Origin: Piscirickettsiaceae bacterium
Lineage (GTDB): Bacteria > Pseudomonadota > Gammaproteobacteria > Nitrosococcales > Methylophagaceae
Length of the DNA stretch: 19,706 nucleotides
Direction: 5' to 3'
Assembly: GCA_030627065.1 (NCBI GenBank)
Contig: DAOUSV010000010.1
Location: forward strand, 1 to 19,706
Shown: in pieces, positions 7,800-16,054 of the stretch
Layout of the letters: the number at the start of each line of letters is the position of its first letter
How positions within the stretch are numbered: the stretch's first letter is position 1
The notes under the pieces: generated by a model
Told to the model about the DNA's origin: nothing
Database searches by the model: none
What the model saw: only the letters and a program-made list of their open reading frames with translations
Translations under genes and position numbers: made by a program

Positions 7800-8279
7800 T
7801 TAAAGATTAAGGTTTGAATACATATTTTCACCTGCGGCTGAATGGGCTGATATTGTGATGTCTCGGCCATCATTTTGATAATTTAATGAAATGAGTAAGT
7901 CAGGTTCTGGCAATAAGTCACCACCCTGTTGTGCCCATTCAATTAAACACAGTGAATTATTGCTTAAGTAATCATCCAAACCGAGATAATCGAGTTCTTC
8001 TGGATCGGTTAAGCGGTAAAGATCAAAATGAAATACAGTTCTATTCGCTAAATCGTAGCGTTCAACTAGAGTATAAGTTGGGCTTTTAACATTACCTTGG
8101 TGACCCAATTGACGAAGCAGTCCTCGCGATAAGGTTGTTTTCCCTGCACCTAAATCACCTTCTAGGTGAATAGTAAATTGTTCAGGTGGACAGAGCTGGG
8201 CAAGTTTTTTACCCAGCGCTAATGTTTCTGCTTCATTGTTTAAATAGAATGTGAGTTGCTGTTCTGATTTCTCAGCCAT
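7800..8279 (-). CDS. tsaE: tRNA t6A biosynthesis ATPase TsaE
   Basis: Small ATPase that works with TsaB and TsaD in making N6-threonylcarbamoyladenosine at position 37 of ANN-decoding tRNAs. The 159-residue length is normal for the family. The Walker A motif GDLGAGKTT lies at residues 41-49. Further family signatures are SPTYTLVERY, HFDLYRL and IEWAQQG. The gene starts five bases after the stop of nnr, a tight spacing that implies translational coupling. A gap of 100 bases follows before amiB. Confidence 0.96.
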   Translation of the reverse strand: MAEKSEQQLTFYLNNEAETLALGKKLAQLCPPEQFTIHLEGDLGAGKTTLSRGLLRQLGHQGNVKSPTYTLVERYDLANRTVFHFDLYRLTDPEELDYLGLDDYLSNNSLCLIEWAQQGGDLLPEPDLLISLNYQNDGRDITISAHSAAGENMYSNLNL

Positions 8280-8283
8280 ATGT

Positions 8284-9771
8284 TTAATAGATTAGGTCTG
8301 CTAAGTGTCGAAGATGTGGCACTAAGTCCATGGCTAACATGCCTCGCTCTCCATCTTGTGCAGCTGCTTTATCTCCAGCCATACCATGCAGTGTCACACC
8401 GACACAGGCGGCATCCATTAGAGGGAAGCCTTGTGCTAACAACCCACCGATAACACCAGCAAGAACATCTCCCATGCCGCCACTACCCATACCTGGGTTT
8501 CCCCATGTTGATAGACGTGTAGGCGCTTCTCCATTATGGATTAACGTGCCTGAACCTTTCAGTACCGCAATACCACCATACCGTTTTTGTAATTCTTGTG
8601 CGGCAGCAAAACGGTCGGATTGAATGTCTGCTGATGAGCAATCTAATAGGCGGGCGGCTTCACCAGGATGAGGAGTCAATATCCAGTTATCATGTTTTTG
8701 TGGATTTTGGCTTAATAAATTAAGCGCATCAGCATCAACGACCATAGGTAGGCCGCTATCAATGGCTTTTTGGAATAAGGCTTTTCCCCAGTCTCCTTGT
8801 CCAAGGCCAGGGCCGACGGTTAATGAATTTGCCCGTTGTATTAATGGTGCTAAATCATCGGCTTCTTCAACGCCGTAGCACATTAGTTCTGGGCGAGCTT
8901 GGTTTAATATTGGGCTATGAACTTCGCGGGTGGCAATGCTAATTAAGCCTGCACCTACACGCGCACCGGCTTCTGCTGCAACACGTGCCGCACCAGGCAT
9001 ACCATGGTCGCCACCAATAATAAGTAGATGACCATATAAGCCTTTATGTCCTGTACGTTCACGGGGAGCAAGTAATGAGGCATCATTTTCTAAACTAACG
9101 CGACGCGCAACAGGCGTGAACTCTTTAAATATTGCTGAAGGTACATTGAGCGAGTCATAACAGACTGTGCCGGTATAATTCGGCCCCTCGCCCATGAATA
9201 AGCCTTTATTTAGACCTATAAAGCTAAGACAAATAGTGGCTTTTACCGCAGTACCTAATGCGCTACCAGTATCTGCATGCAATCCTGTTGGAATATCTAA
9301 TGATAAAACAGGTGTACGTTTATTGGCATTGATAGCATCAATAATCGTTTTGTATTCACCGGTAATTTCACGATCAAGACCTGAGCCCAACATTGCATCA
9401 ATAATGATATCGGTAGGTGGTAATTTGTCTTTAAAACGCTGTGTTTTAGTCCCTGATGCTAATAAGGCGTCACGGGCCGCCGCTGTTTCGGCTGTCATGT
9501 CTTTTTCTTCACCAGTGTGTAATGTGACTACTCGGTAACCTAGCTCTAAGGCTTGTCGTGCTAGCTCATAGCCATCACCACCGTTATTACCTGATCCACA
9601 AATCACCAATAAACGTTCTGCTTGTGGCCAATGATTTTTGATAGAGAGCAATGCCGCCGCGCCGGCTCTTTCCATTAATTTTGCTGTAGAAATATTATGT
9701 TGTTCAGTCACAATACTGTCTAGTTCACGTATTTGGTCTGCAGTGTAAAGATTGTGAGGTATATTAAGCAT
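8284..9771 (-). CDS. nnr: Bifunctional NAD(P)HX epimerase / ADP-dependent NAD(P)HX dehydratase
   Basis: Repairs hydrated nicotinamide cofactors: the N-terminal domain (YjeF_N) interconverts the R and S forms of NAD(P)HX, and the C-terminal carbohydrate-kinase-like domain dehydrates the S form using ADP. The epimerase glycine loop CGSGNNGGDG is near residue 58. C-terminal signatures are VDADALNLL, LTPHPGEAARLL, VLKGSGT and the nucleotide site NPGMGSGGMGDVLAG. I chose ATG 9771 because family members start just before the YTADQIRELD segment and it gives an mRNA leader of about 35 bases. An in-frame ATG at 9798 would add nine residues and is not excluded. The gene is divergent from queG and heads the nnr-tsaE unit. 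Confidence 0.95.
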   Translation of the reverse strand: MLNIPHNLYTADQIRELDSIVTEQHNISTAKLMERAGAAALLSIKNHWPQAERLLVICGSGNNGGDGYELARQALELGYRVVTLHTGEEKDMTAETAAARDALLASGTKTQRFKDKLPPTDIIIDAMLGSGLDREITGEYKTIIDAINANKRTPVLSLDIPTGLHADTGSALGTAVKATICLSFIGLNKGLFMGEGPNYTGTVCYDSLNVPSAIFKEFTPVARRVSLENDASLLAPRERTGHKGLYGHLLIIGGDHGMPGAARVAAEAGARVGAGLISIATREVHSPILNQARPELMCYGVEEADDLAPLIQRANSLTVGPGLGQGDWGKALFQKAIDSGLPMVVDADALNLLSQNPQKHDNWILTPHPGEAARLLDCSSADIQSDRFAAAQELQKRYGGIAVLKGSGTLIHNGEAPTRLSTWGNPGMGSGGMGDVLAGVIGGLLAQGFPLMDAACVGVTLHGMAGDKAAAQDGERGMLAMDLVPHLRHLADLIY

Positions 9772-9811
9772 AAAATGTATATCCAAGGGTATCATCACGT
9801 TAAGTTAGCTC

Positions 9812-9818
9812 TATAATA
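9812..9818. promoter_or_regulatory. Shared -10 element of the divergent queG and nnr promoters
   Basis: The short interval between the two divergent genes contains CTATAATAG, which is nearly its own reverse complement. The plus strand holds a perfect TATAAT at 9812-9817 and the minus strand TATTAT at 9818-9813 (five of six). No good -35 is visible on either side. On the plus strand the predicted transcript start falls at about 9824-9825, on or next to the queG ATG. On the minus strand it falls near 9805. Confidence 0.45.
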
Positions 9819-9824
9819 GCCTGC

Positions 9825-10895
9825 ATGAGTGGAATAAATACAGTGTTGACGGATAATGAATTACTTGAGCAGATGCGAGCTTGGGCACAATCGTTTGGTT
9901 TTCAGCAGCTTGGCGTGAGTGATGTTGATTTATCTAAAGCTGAGTCGGAATTAAGTGCGTGGATAGAAGCTGGCTTTCACGGTGAAATGGACTATATGCA
10001 CCGTCATGGAACAATGAGAACGCGACCAGATGAACTTGTGCCAGAAACTGTCCGCATTATTACCGTTAGAATGGATTACTTCCCTGAAGCGTCGGCAGAG
10101 TCATGGTCAATATTAGAAGATGACCAGTTAGGCTTTATCTCACGTTATGCCCTAGGCCGGGATTATCATAAATTAATGCGTAAACGCCTAGTTCTTCTTG
10201 CTAATAAGATAAAAGAAGAAGTGGCAGATATGGGCTTTCGCGTGTTTTGTGATAGTGCACCGGTGATGGAAAAAGCCTTGGCAGAAAAGTCTGGTATCGG
10301 TTGGGTGGGTAAACATAGCAATATTTTAAACCGCGACCATGGATCGTATTTTTTCTTAGGTGAAATTTATACGGATTTACCATTGCCAGTATCTGAGCCT
10401 ATCTCTGAACATTGTGGTTCTTGCGTGGCGTGTATTGATATTTGTCCGACACAGGCTATTGTTGCGCCCTATACCGTTGATGCTCGGCGCTGTATTTCAT
10501 ATTTAACTATTGAGTTACGAGGCTCAATTCCTGTCGAATTCCGCAGCATGATAGGAAACCGGATTTATGGTTGTGATGATTGTCAGCTTGTTTGTCCGTG
10601 GAATAAGTTTGCACAATCAACGAAGGAATCTGACTTTTTACCGCGACAAGGTCTAGATGCTCCGCAGTTATTGGGCTTGTTTGCTTGGACTGAGCAAGAG
10701 TTTCTATCAAAACTAGAAGGCAGCCCTATCCGGCGTATTGGTTATGAAAGTTGGTTGCGTAATATTGCTATTGCATTGGGTAATATTAAGAATGTTACAC
10801 CTGAAATTATTTCAGCATTAAAGTCACAATTAAACAATTCATCGAGTGTCGTGCAGGAGCATGTTGTTTGGGCATTAGAGCAGCATAATAAATGA
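9825..10895 (+). CDS. queG: Epoxyqueuosine reductase QueG
   Basis: Cobalamin-dependent iron-sulfur enzyme that carries out the last step of queuosine formation in tRNA. The cysteines for two [4Fe-4S] clusters are complete: C197, C200, C203 and C207 in CGSCVACIDICP, C223 in DARRC, and C250, C253 and C257 in YGCDDCQLVCPW. The N-terminal half has the family features HGEMDYMHRHG, ALGRDYHKLMRKR and the segment EKSGIGWVGKHSN. A short HEAT-like C-terminus ends at residue 356, within the family's range. ATG 9825 aligns with family N-termini, but there is no room for a Shine-Dalgarno site if transcription starts just before it. GTG 9843 or TTG 9846 would be alternatives using GTGGA as ribosome-binding site. 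It converges on the diguanylate cyclase gene, with eight bases between the stop codons. Confidence 0.96.
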   Translation: MSGINTVLTDNELLEQMRAWAQSFGFQQLGVSDVDLSKAESELSAWIEAGFHGEMDYMHRHGTMRTRPDELVPETVRIITVRMDYFPEASAESWSILEDDQLGFISRYALGRDYHKLMRKRLVLLANKIKEEVADMGFRVFCDSAPVMEKALAEKSGIGWVGKHSNILNRDHGSYFFLGEIYTDLPLPVSEPISEHCGSCVACIDICPTQAIVAPYTVDARRCISYLTIELRGSIPVEFRSMIGNRIYGCDDCQLVCPWNKFAQSTKESDFLPRQGLDAPQLLGLFAWTEQEFLSKLEGSPIRRIGYESWLRNIAIALGNIKNVTPEIISALKSQLNNSSSVVQEHVVWALEQHNK

Positions 10896-10903
10896 TATGG
10901 GCA

Positions 10904-12766
10904 TCAAGAATTAGATGACTCTCCTTTAGATTCTTTATCAACATACATTGCTTTATCGGATGCAGAAAGAAGAGTATCAAAATTATCACCATCATCAGGA
11001 TAAATCGCAATACCTATGCTGACACCCACTTGCATAGAGACATCGTCGATAATAACGGGTTGGTCAATGTGAATGTCAATTTTTTCAGCCACTTCTTGCG
11101 GGTTAAACTCACCATTATGAGCTGTCATTAGAATAATAAACTCATCACCACCTAGACGGCCAATGACATCACTGCCACGTAAAACATAACGTAACTTATC
11201 GGCAGTGGCGATTAATAGGTCATCTCCAGCTTTATGGCCGTAGTTATCATTGATTTCTTTAAAGCCATCAAGGTCTAAAAATAAAACAGCAAGATTAGTT
11301 TTTTCTCGTTTACATTGACTCAGTAATAGCTGTAGCTGTTCTGAAATAAGTGTTCTATTTGCCAATCCTGTTAGGCTGTCATAATGTGCAAGTTTTTTCA
11401 GTTTGTCTTCTTGTTCGAGAAGTTTTTTGTTACTTAATGTGAGTGCTTGGGTACGAACTTCCACGTGGGAAGCTAGTTTCTTTTCACTATCACGTAAGAC
11501 ATTAATTAACTTTTCATCGGAGAGGAGCGTTTCTTGGCGTGCGTTATCACGTTCATCTCGAAAGAAGTTGATACGTTCAGCGAGAGCAAGTGATAATAAA
11601 ATCATTTCTAAAGCGCTGCCAAAGACAATACCATGGCGAGTAAATATATTACTTGGTATCCAGCCTAGATTACGTAATGCGAATAATAGCGCTCCTACCA
11701 TAAAAAAAATCCAAGCCATTAGGTAATATCTTGCATAGGGTTTATTTTTGATACTGAGTGATATGCCTGCACCAATTGATGTAAAGGCAAGAACAATACC
11801 GCACAAAGATAGAAAGGGTGCGATATACAGTAGCGAAATAAAAGGGCTGGCTAATGCGGAGAGCGCAGACACTATCACAAGTATCGAAAATAATTTATCG
11901 AATATAGGTCCATCTTTATTTGTTTGTAAAAAAGATTTAGAAAATAAGGCGGCAAAGAAAATAACAAATGAAAACCCAATGGGTACGGATAAATTATGCC
12001 AAATAGGTGATTTAGGCCATAACAATTCAAACCATAAGCCATTGAATGAGCCGATAGCAAGCAACATGGAACCAGCAAAAAGAACATACCATAAGTAGCT
12101 GGTTTCACGAATGGAAACAAATAAAAATAAATTGTAACTCACTAGGGCAATTAACAAACCAAGATAAAGATTAATATAAAAGTGTTGTTTTCGGCTTTGA
12201 GCCTGAAAGGTTTCAGCTTCCCATAGTGTTGCTCCGGCCGTCATGCTACCTTGGGTTCTTATACGGAAATAAATATCGGTATTACTTTGAGGTCGAAAGT
12301 CTACGGGGAAAATAAAGTTGGGGTGTTGATAAATACGCTGCTCGAAGGGAACTGTATCGCTAACATTAAATTGTGCCGAAACTGTATTGTCATCGATATT
12401 GATTATAAAAACACTAACATCGTCGAGTAGTGGAAAGTGTAATTCTAATAGCCGCGGAATCTCATAGTGAGATTGATTGACAATAGTTGTTTTAAACCAG
12501 TGAGTTTCTGGCTGGTATCCAAGATTGTAGCGATCATTAGGTAATGTATTAAATTGATGCTGAATCGTATCGGAGAGAATGTCTTGGATGGTGAGGGTAT
12601 GTTCAGCATCAATTAACAGTTGGTAGCTCGAGCCTAATTCAATGGCATTGTTGGAATCTGTGAGAATAATAGCGGGCGTTTGAGCTTGAACAGGTAAAAA
12701 TGCCATCAGCATTAGGACTGATAAAATAAAAAAGTAACGGGAAGATAATGGCATTAAATTCTGCAT
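10904..12766 (-). CDS. 7TM-DISM diguanylate cyclase (GGDEF)
   Basis: Membrane receptor predicted to make cyclic di-GMP from two GTP. A signal peptide (residues 1-29, ending VQAQT) leads to an extracytoplasmic beta-rich domain (about 30-180; 7TMR-DISMED2-like), then seven hydrophobic segments (about 195-390; 7TMR-DISM), a coiled-coil linker (about 395-450), and a GGDEF domain to the end at 620. The active site is canonical GGDEF at 539-543. The inhibitory I-site RGSD at 530-533 is at the correct distance, so product inhibition is expected. The 7TMR-DISMED2 class is thought to bind small ligands, possibly carbohydrates, but the ligand here is unknown. The gene starts eight bases after the small coiled-coil gene, itself right after orn, so the three probably form one operon. 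M5 is an alternative start. Confidence 0.93.
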   Translation of the reverse strand: MQNLMPLSSRYFFILSVLMLMAFLPVQAQTPAIILTDSNNAIELGSSYQLLIDAEHTLTIQDILSDTIQHQFNTLPNDRYNLGYQPETHWFKTTIVNQSHYEIPRLLELHFPLLDDVSVFIINIDDNTVSAQFNVSDTVPFEQRIYQHPNFIFPVDFRPQSNTDIYFRIRTQGSMTAGATLWEAETFQAQSRKQHFYINLYLGLLIALVSYNLFLFVSIRETSYLWYVLFAGSMLLAIGSFNGLWFELLWPKSPIWHNLSVPIGFSFVIFFAALFSKSFLQTNKDGPIFDKLFSILVIVSALSALASPFISLLYIAPFLSLCGIVLAFTSIGAGISLSIKNKPYARYYLMAWIFFMVGALLFALRNLGWIPSNIFTRHGIVFGSALEMILLSLALAERINFFRDERDNARQETLLSDEKLINVLRDSEKKLASHVEVRTQALTLSNKKLLEQEDKLKKLAHYDSLTGLANRTLISEQLQLLLSQCKREKTNLAVLFLDLDGFKEINDNYGHKAGDDLLIATADKLRYVLRGSDVIGRLGGDEFIILMTAHNGEFNPQEVAEKIDIHIDQPVIIDDVSMQVGVSIGIAIYPDDGDNFDTLLSASDKAMYVDKESKGESSNS

Positions 12767-12774
12767 TTCAATAC

Positions 12775-13050
12775 TTAAAATAAAGCCCAGAAAAGATAAA
12801 TAAGTAGAATAAGCAGGAAGGGGACTAAGAAAGTAAATAATTTCCGACTATTTTCGACTAGCTCACTACTACGTTCTTGAATTTTTTCAGCTCGGTCCTG
12901 TAATTGAACTGCCTTTTCAATTTGTTCGGCATAAAGGTCGAATTGTTTCTGCTGAATTTCAAGTGATTCAGTTTGCTTCATTAATTGTTGTTGCTGATTA
13001 TCACGGATTTCTCGGAGTAACTGTAATTGTTCATCTGAAAAATCTGACAT
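12775..13050 (-). CDS. Small coiled-coil protein with C-terminal membrane anchor
   Basis: A 91-residue protein of no family I can name. Residues about 8-65 are a long charged, glutamine-rich amphipathic helix with heptad-like spacing (LLREIRD...LQDRAEKIQERSSELVENSRK). The last 18 or so residues are one hydrophobic segment (FLVPFLLILLIYLFWALF), so the protein is probably tail-anchored with the coil in the cytoplasm. I chose ATG 13050 (MSDFSDEQ), 13 bases after the orn stop; a TTG at 13080 would extend it by ten residues into orn but is less likely. It sits between orn and a diguanylate cyclase at tight spacing, so it is likely made with both. A scaffold or partner role is conjecture. Confidence 0.82.
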   Translation of the reverse strand: MSDFSDEQLQLLREIRDNQQQQLMKQTESLEIQQKQFDLYAEQIEKAVQLQDRAEKIQERSSELVENSRKLFTFLVPFLLILLIYLFWALF

Positions 13051-13063
13051 AATTGGCGGTCGG

Positions 13064-13615
13064 TTACTTAGGTAGGTCAAATAAGTATTCGCGATAGTGT
13101 TCTAACTCTCGAATAGAATCTTTAATGTCATCCATTGCTAAATGAGATGATTTTTTCTTAAAGCCTTTTTCAACTTTTGGAGCCCAGCGACGAGCAAGCT
13201 CTTTTAATGTGCTGACATCAAGATTACGATAATGGAAGAAGGCTTCTAGTTCAGGCATAATACGCGCCATAAATCGACGATCTTGGCAGATGCTACTTCC
13301 ACACATTGGTGAGACTCCTGCGGGAACATGTTCTTTTAAAAAATCTAGGGTTTGCTGTTCGGCATAAGATTCATTAAAGGTACTATTCTTAATACGATCG
13401 ACTAAACCGGATTTACCATGTTGTTTGGTATTCCAATCGTCCATTGCATCAAGAGTACTATCAGCTTGGTGAATCGCAATAATAGGGCCTTCAGCTAGAA
13501 TATTGAGATCTGCATCGGTAACTACGGTTGCGATTTCAATAATATAGTCATTATTAGTATCAAGCCCAGTCATTTCTAGATCTACCCAGATAAGATTTTT
13601 TTTACTTTTAGCCAT
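13064..13615 (-). CDS. orn: Oligoribonuclease Orn
   Basis: 3'-to-5' exoribonuclease of the DEDDh superfamily that turns dinucleotides and short RNAs into mononucleotides. It is also the main pGpG-degrading enzyme in cyclic di-GMP breakdown in gammaproteobacteria. All catalytic residues are at the positions known in E. coli Orn: D12 and E14 (VDLEMTGLD), D112 (QDRRF), H158 and D163 (SHLAMDD). The 183-residue length is normal. The ribosome-binding site AGAGAAA lies a few bases before the ATG. Orn lies near queG in E. coli and Pseudomonas too; here it is separated from queG by the two genes that follow it in the same direction. Confidence 0.97.
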   Translation of the reverse strand: MAKSKKNLIWVDLEMTGLDTNNDYIIEIATVVTDADLNILAEGPIIAIHQADSTLDAMDDWNTKQHGKSGLVDRIKNSTFNESYAEQQTLDFLKEHVPAGVSPMCGSSICQDRRFMARIMPELEAFFHYRNLDVSTLKELARRWAPKVEKGFKKKSSHLAMDDIKDSIRELEHYREYLFDLPK

Positions 13616-13716
13616 AATATTTCTCTTTTCTTACTAGTGCGAAAATGAACTTCTTGCCATAGATTGTATCAAAGGCTAACCTAGCTCGCATTAGTTGATT
13701 TTAATCGGATAAAAAT

Positions 13717-14958
13717 ATGAATGAATTTACTTGGATATTCCTTGCTGCATTAGCATTGATGATGACCGTGGAAATATGGCTGTCTTTACGCCAAAGTCGT
13801 TATGTAGACAGTCATCGAAATAAAGTACCTGATGCATTTAAAGATCAAGTGGATATAAGTGCCCACCAAAAAGCGGCAAATTATACGGTTGCTAAAGGTA
13901 AAATTAATCGCATTGAAAGCGTGATTGGGGTTGTATTGTTGCTTGTGTGGACATTGGGTGGTGGCTTGGCTTTCTTGTCGGGCGCATGGCAATCTTTTGG
14001 CTGGAGTGATTCTGTTACGGGTATTGTCTTTATATTAAGTTTCTTTGTGATCGGTACCCTTATTGATTTGCCTATTTCTTGGTATAAAACATTTGTATTG
14101 GAAGATCGCTTTGGCTTTAATAATAATACGCCAGCATTGTTTTTAGCTGATTTAGCAAAACAGACCGTGTTAATGTTGGTGATTGCTGCGCCATTAATTT
14201 GGGGTGCATTATCATTGATGTCGAGTACAGGTGAGTATTGGTGGTTATATTTATGGGCATCGTGGATCGGTTTTACAGTGCTAATGATGTGGGCTTATCC
14301 TGCCTTTATTGCACCATTATTTAATAAGTTCACACCGTTGGAGGACGAAAAGTTAAAAGCACGTGTTGAAGACTTGTTGTCACGTTGCGGCTTTAAAAGC
14401 CAAGGCATTTATGTGATGGATGGTTCACGTCGTAGTGGTCATGGCAATGCTTATTTCACCGGCTTAGGAAATAATAAACGTATTGTCTTTTTTGATACCT
14501 TATTAAAGACCTTAAATGAAGACCAAATTGAAGCAGTATTAGCTCATGAATTAGGTCACTTCCGTCGTAAACATGTGATGAAAAATATGGGCGTGATGGC
14601 GATATTGAGTTTGGTGGGCTTGGCAGCATTAGGCTGGGCATCTGCAGAGTCTTGGTTTTACACAGGCTTAGGTGTGAGTACGCAAAACGAGGCAATGGCC
14701 TTAATCTTGTTTATGCTGGTCATCCCTGTATTTAGCTTCTTTTTGCATCCCATGATGACTGCGCTATCTCGCAAATATGAATATGAAGCGGATGAGTATG
14801 CGGCATCAGTATCAAGTAGTGACCATTTGATAGAAGCGCTGGTGGCTTTGTATCAAGAAAATGCCAGCACCTTAACGCCCGATCCTTTGGTATCTGCTAT
14901 TTATGACTCTCACCCGCCGGCAACATTACGAGTGGCGCAGTTACAAGCAAATAAATAA
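13717..14958 (+). CDS. M48 family membrane metalloprotease (Ste24/CAAX protease 1-like)
   Basis: Integral-membrane zinc protease of the Ste24 branch of family M48. The N-terminal Peptidase_M48_N region (to about residue 200) has several hydrophobic segments and the conserved stretch TFVLEDRFGFNN. The zinc site is HELGH at 277-281 and the third ligand is E357 in EYEADEYA. Length 413 is usual for the class. Bacteria lack prenylated CAAX substrates of the yeast type, so the role is probably membrane protein quality control or peptide turnover; no specific substrate can be inferred. The gene is divergent from orn, with 101 bases between them. A possible -35 TTGCCA (13654-13659) has only a poor -10 at 17 bases. 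It converges on a second diguanylate cyclase gene, with 17 bases between stop codons and no visible terminator. Confidence 0.92.
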   Translation: MNEFTWIFLAALALMMTVEIWLSLRQSRYVDSHRNKVPDAFKDQVDISAHQKAANYTVAKGKINRIESVIGVVLLLVWTLGGGLAFLSGAWQSFGWSDSVTGIVFILSFFVIGTLIDLPISWYKTFVLEDRFGFNNNTPALFLADLAKQTVLMLVIAAPLIWGALSLMSSTGEYWWLYLWASWIGFTVLMMWAYPAFIAPLFNKFTPLEDEKLKARVEDLLSRCGFKSQGIYVMDGSRRSGHGNAYFTGLGNNKRIVFFDTLLKTLNEDQIEAVLAHELGHFRRKHVMKNMGVMAILSLVGLAALGWASAESWFYTGLGVSTQNEAMALILFMLVIPVFSFFLHPMMTALSRKYEYEADEYAASVSSSDHLIEALVALYQENASTLTPDPLVSAIYDSHPPATLRVAQLQANK

Positions 14959-14975
14959 TTTAGGAGTATGAGATT

Positions 14976-16010
14976 TTAATTGATTTGGACTTGGTTGCGC
15001 CCGCTTTCTTTTGATTTATAGAGTGCTTGATCAGCACGATCAATAAGGCTGGTTGGTGTGTCGCCTATTTGAAAAAGGCTGATGCCAGCAGAAACTGTGA
15101 GCACTCCTATTTTTTGACCACTCTTTGTTTGTTTTAGCTTGCTAGTGGAAAATTGTGTACGGATAGTATTAGCAATATCTATCGATTCTTGTTGTGACAC
15201 ATCAAATAAGATTAATACCATTTCTTCACCACCAAAACGGGCGGCGACATGCTCTTTCCCTGCTTTTTCTTTTAAAATGGAGGAGAAAAATTGTAGTATT
15301 TTATCTCCAATTACATGGCCAAAAGAATCATTCACTTGTTTGAAGTTATCTAAGTCAAATAAAATAACAGCGGCTTTACGGATTGCTTGCTGGCATAATG
15401 TAGATAACTCTTTATCAAGAGCGCCACGGTTTAACAGACCTGTTAAAGCATCGGTTTGTGCAATTTCTTTAACAGCGGCTAATTCACGTTTTAATTGCTC
15501 TATTTCTTGTGAAGACTGTGCTAAATCTTGCTTTAAAGTATGGCTATTACTAAGCAATGTTTGAGTATTAGTGAGAATATTTTGCACCGTTGTTTTCAGA
15601 TCATCAATGTCAGAATAGCTATCAAGTGTATTTTGAGAACTGGTTAGATCGGCAATAGAGTCATTTGTTGAGGATTCAGCTTTATTAATGTTTTCTAAGG
15701 TATTGTCAACAACGAGACTTAAACCGTTATTGGCTTTTTCGAGCCGTTCAGGCATTCCTTGCAACACATATTTTTCATATAAGGATTGTGTTATTTTTGA
15801 AGAAATAAGCTGTTTCTTACTTAATAAAACATTAATTTCATTATTTAATTTTTGATTCTCACCCGAAACATATTCATACCAAACTGCATAGTTAACCGGA
15901 TTAATCGGCGTTTTGTGTTTATTAACTAATGGGATAACTTGTCGAAGATTTTCGGAGGCCTGTTGAGCTGGATCTGTGTACACAGGAGGAAATGATTTGT
16001 TAGCTGACAT
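14976..16010 (-). CDS. Soluble diguanylate cyclase with N-terminal helical region, GGEEM active site
   Basis: A 344-residue cytoplasmic protein with no signal peptide or membrane segment. Residues about 1-85 match the helical N-terminal region seen in many gammaproteobacterial cyclases (NPVNYAVWYEYVSGENQKL). A long coiled coil covers about 95-180, and the GGDEF domain runs from about 185 to the end. The active-site loop is GGEEM at 260-264 in place of GG(D/E)EF. The fifth position is usually aromatic, but metal and nucleotide binding depend on the first four, so activity is likely though not certain. The allosteric I-site is lost: GKEH stands where RxxD is expected (251-254). AGGA upstream of ATG 16010 could serve as the ribosome-binding site. 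It follows the transporter gene by 44 bases on the same strand. Confidence 0.9.
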   Translation of the reverse strand: MSANKSFPPVYTDPAQQASENLRQVIPLVNKHKTPINPVNYAVWYEYVSGENQKLNNEINVLLSKKQLISSKITQSLYEKYVLQGMPERLEKANNGLSLVVDNTLENINKAESSTNDSIADLTSSQNTLDSYSDIDDLKTTVQNILTNTQTLLSNSHTLKQDLAQSSQEIEQLKRELAAVKEIAQTDALTGLLNRGALDKELSTLCQQAIRKAAVILFDLDNFKQVNDSFGHVIGDKILQFFSSILKEKAGKEHVAARFGGEEMVLILFDVSQQESIDIANTIRTQFSTSKLKQTKSGQKIGVLTVSAGISLFQIGDTPTSLIDRADQALYKSKESGRNQVQIN

Positions 16011-16054
16011 GTGAAGAAGTCCTAAAGCCTACAAGCTGTTCTTAACTTGATATA

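Noticed and set aside
8330..8623. Plus-strand ORF inside nnr (also one at 9194-9538)
   Set aside because: Both are antisense shadows of a well-conserved enzyme, and their composition is that of a reversed coding frame.
13051..13080. TTG start that would extend the small coiled-coil protein by ten residues
   Set aside because: It overlaps the orn end and the extra residues (MTYLSNRPPI) do not continue the helix; ATG 13050 begins a natural N-terminus.
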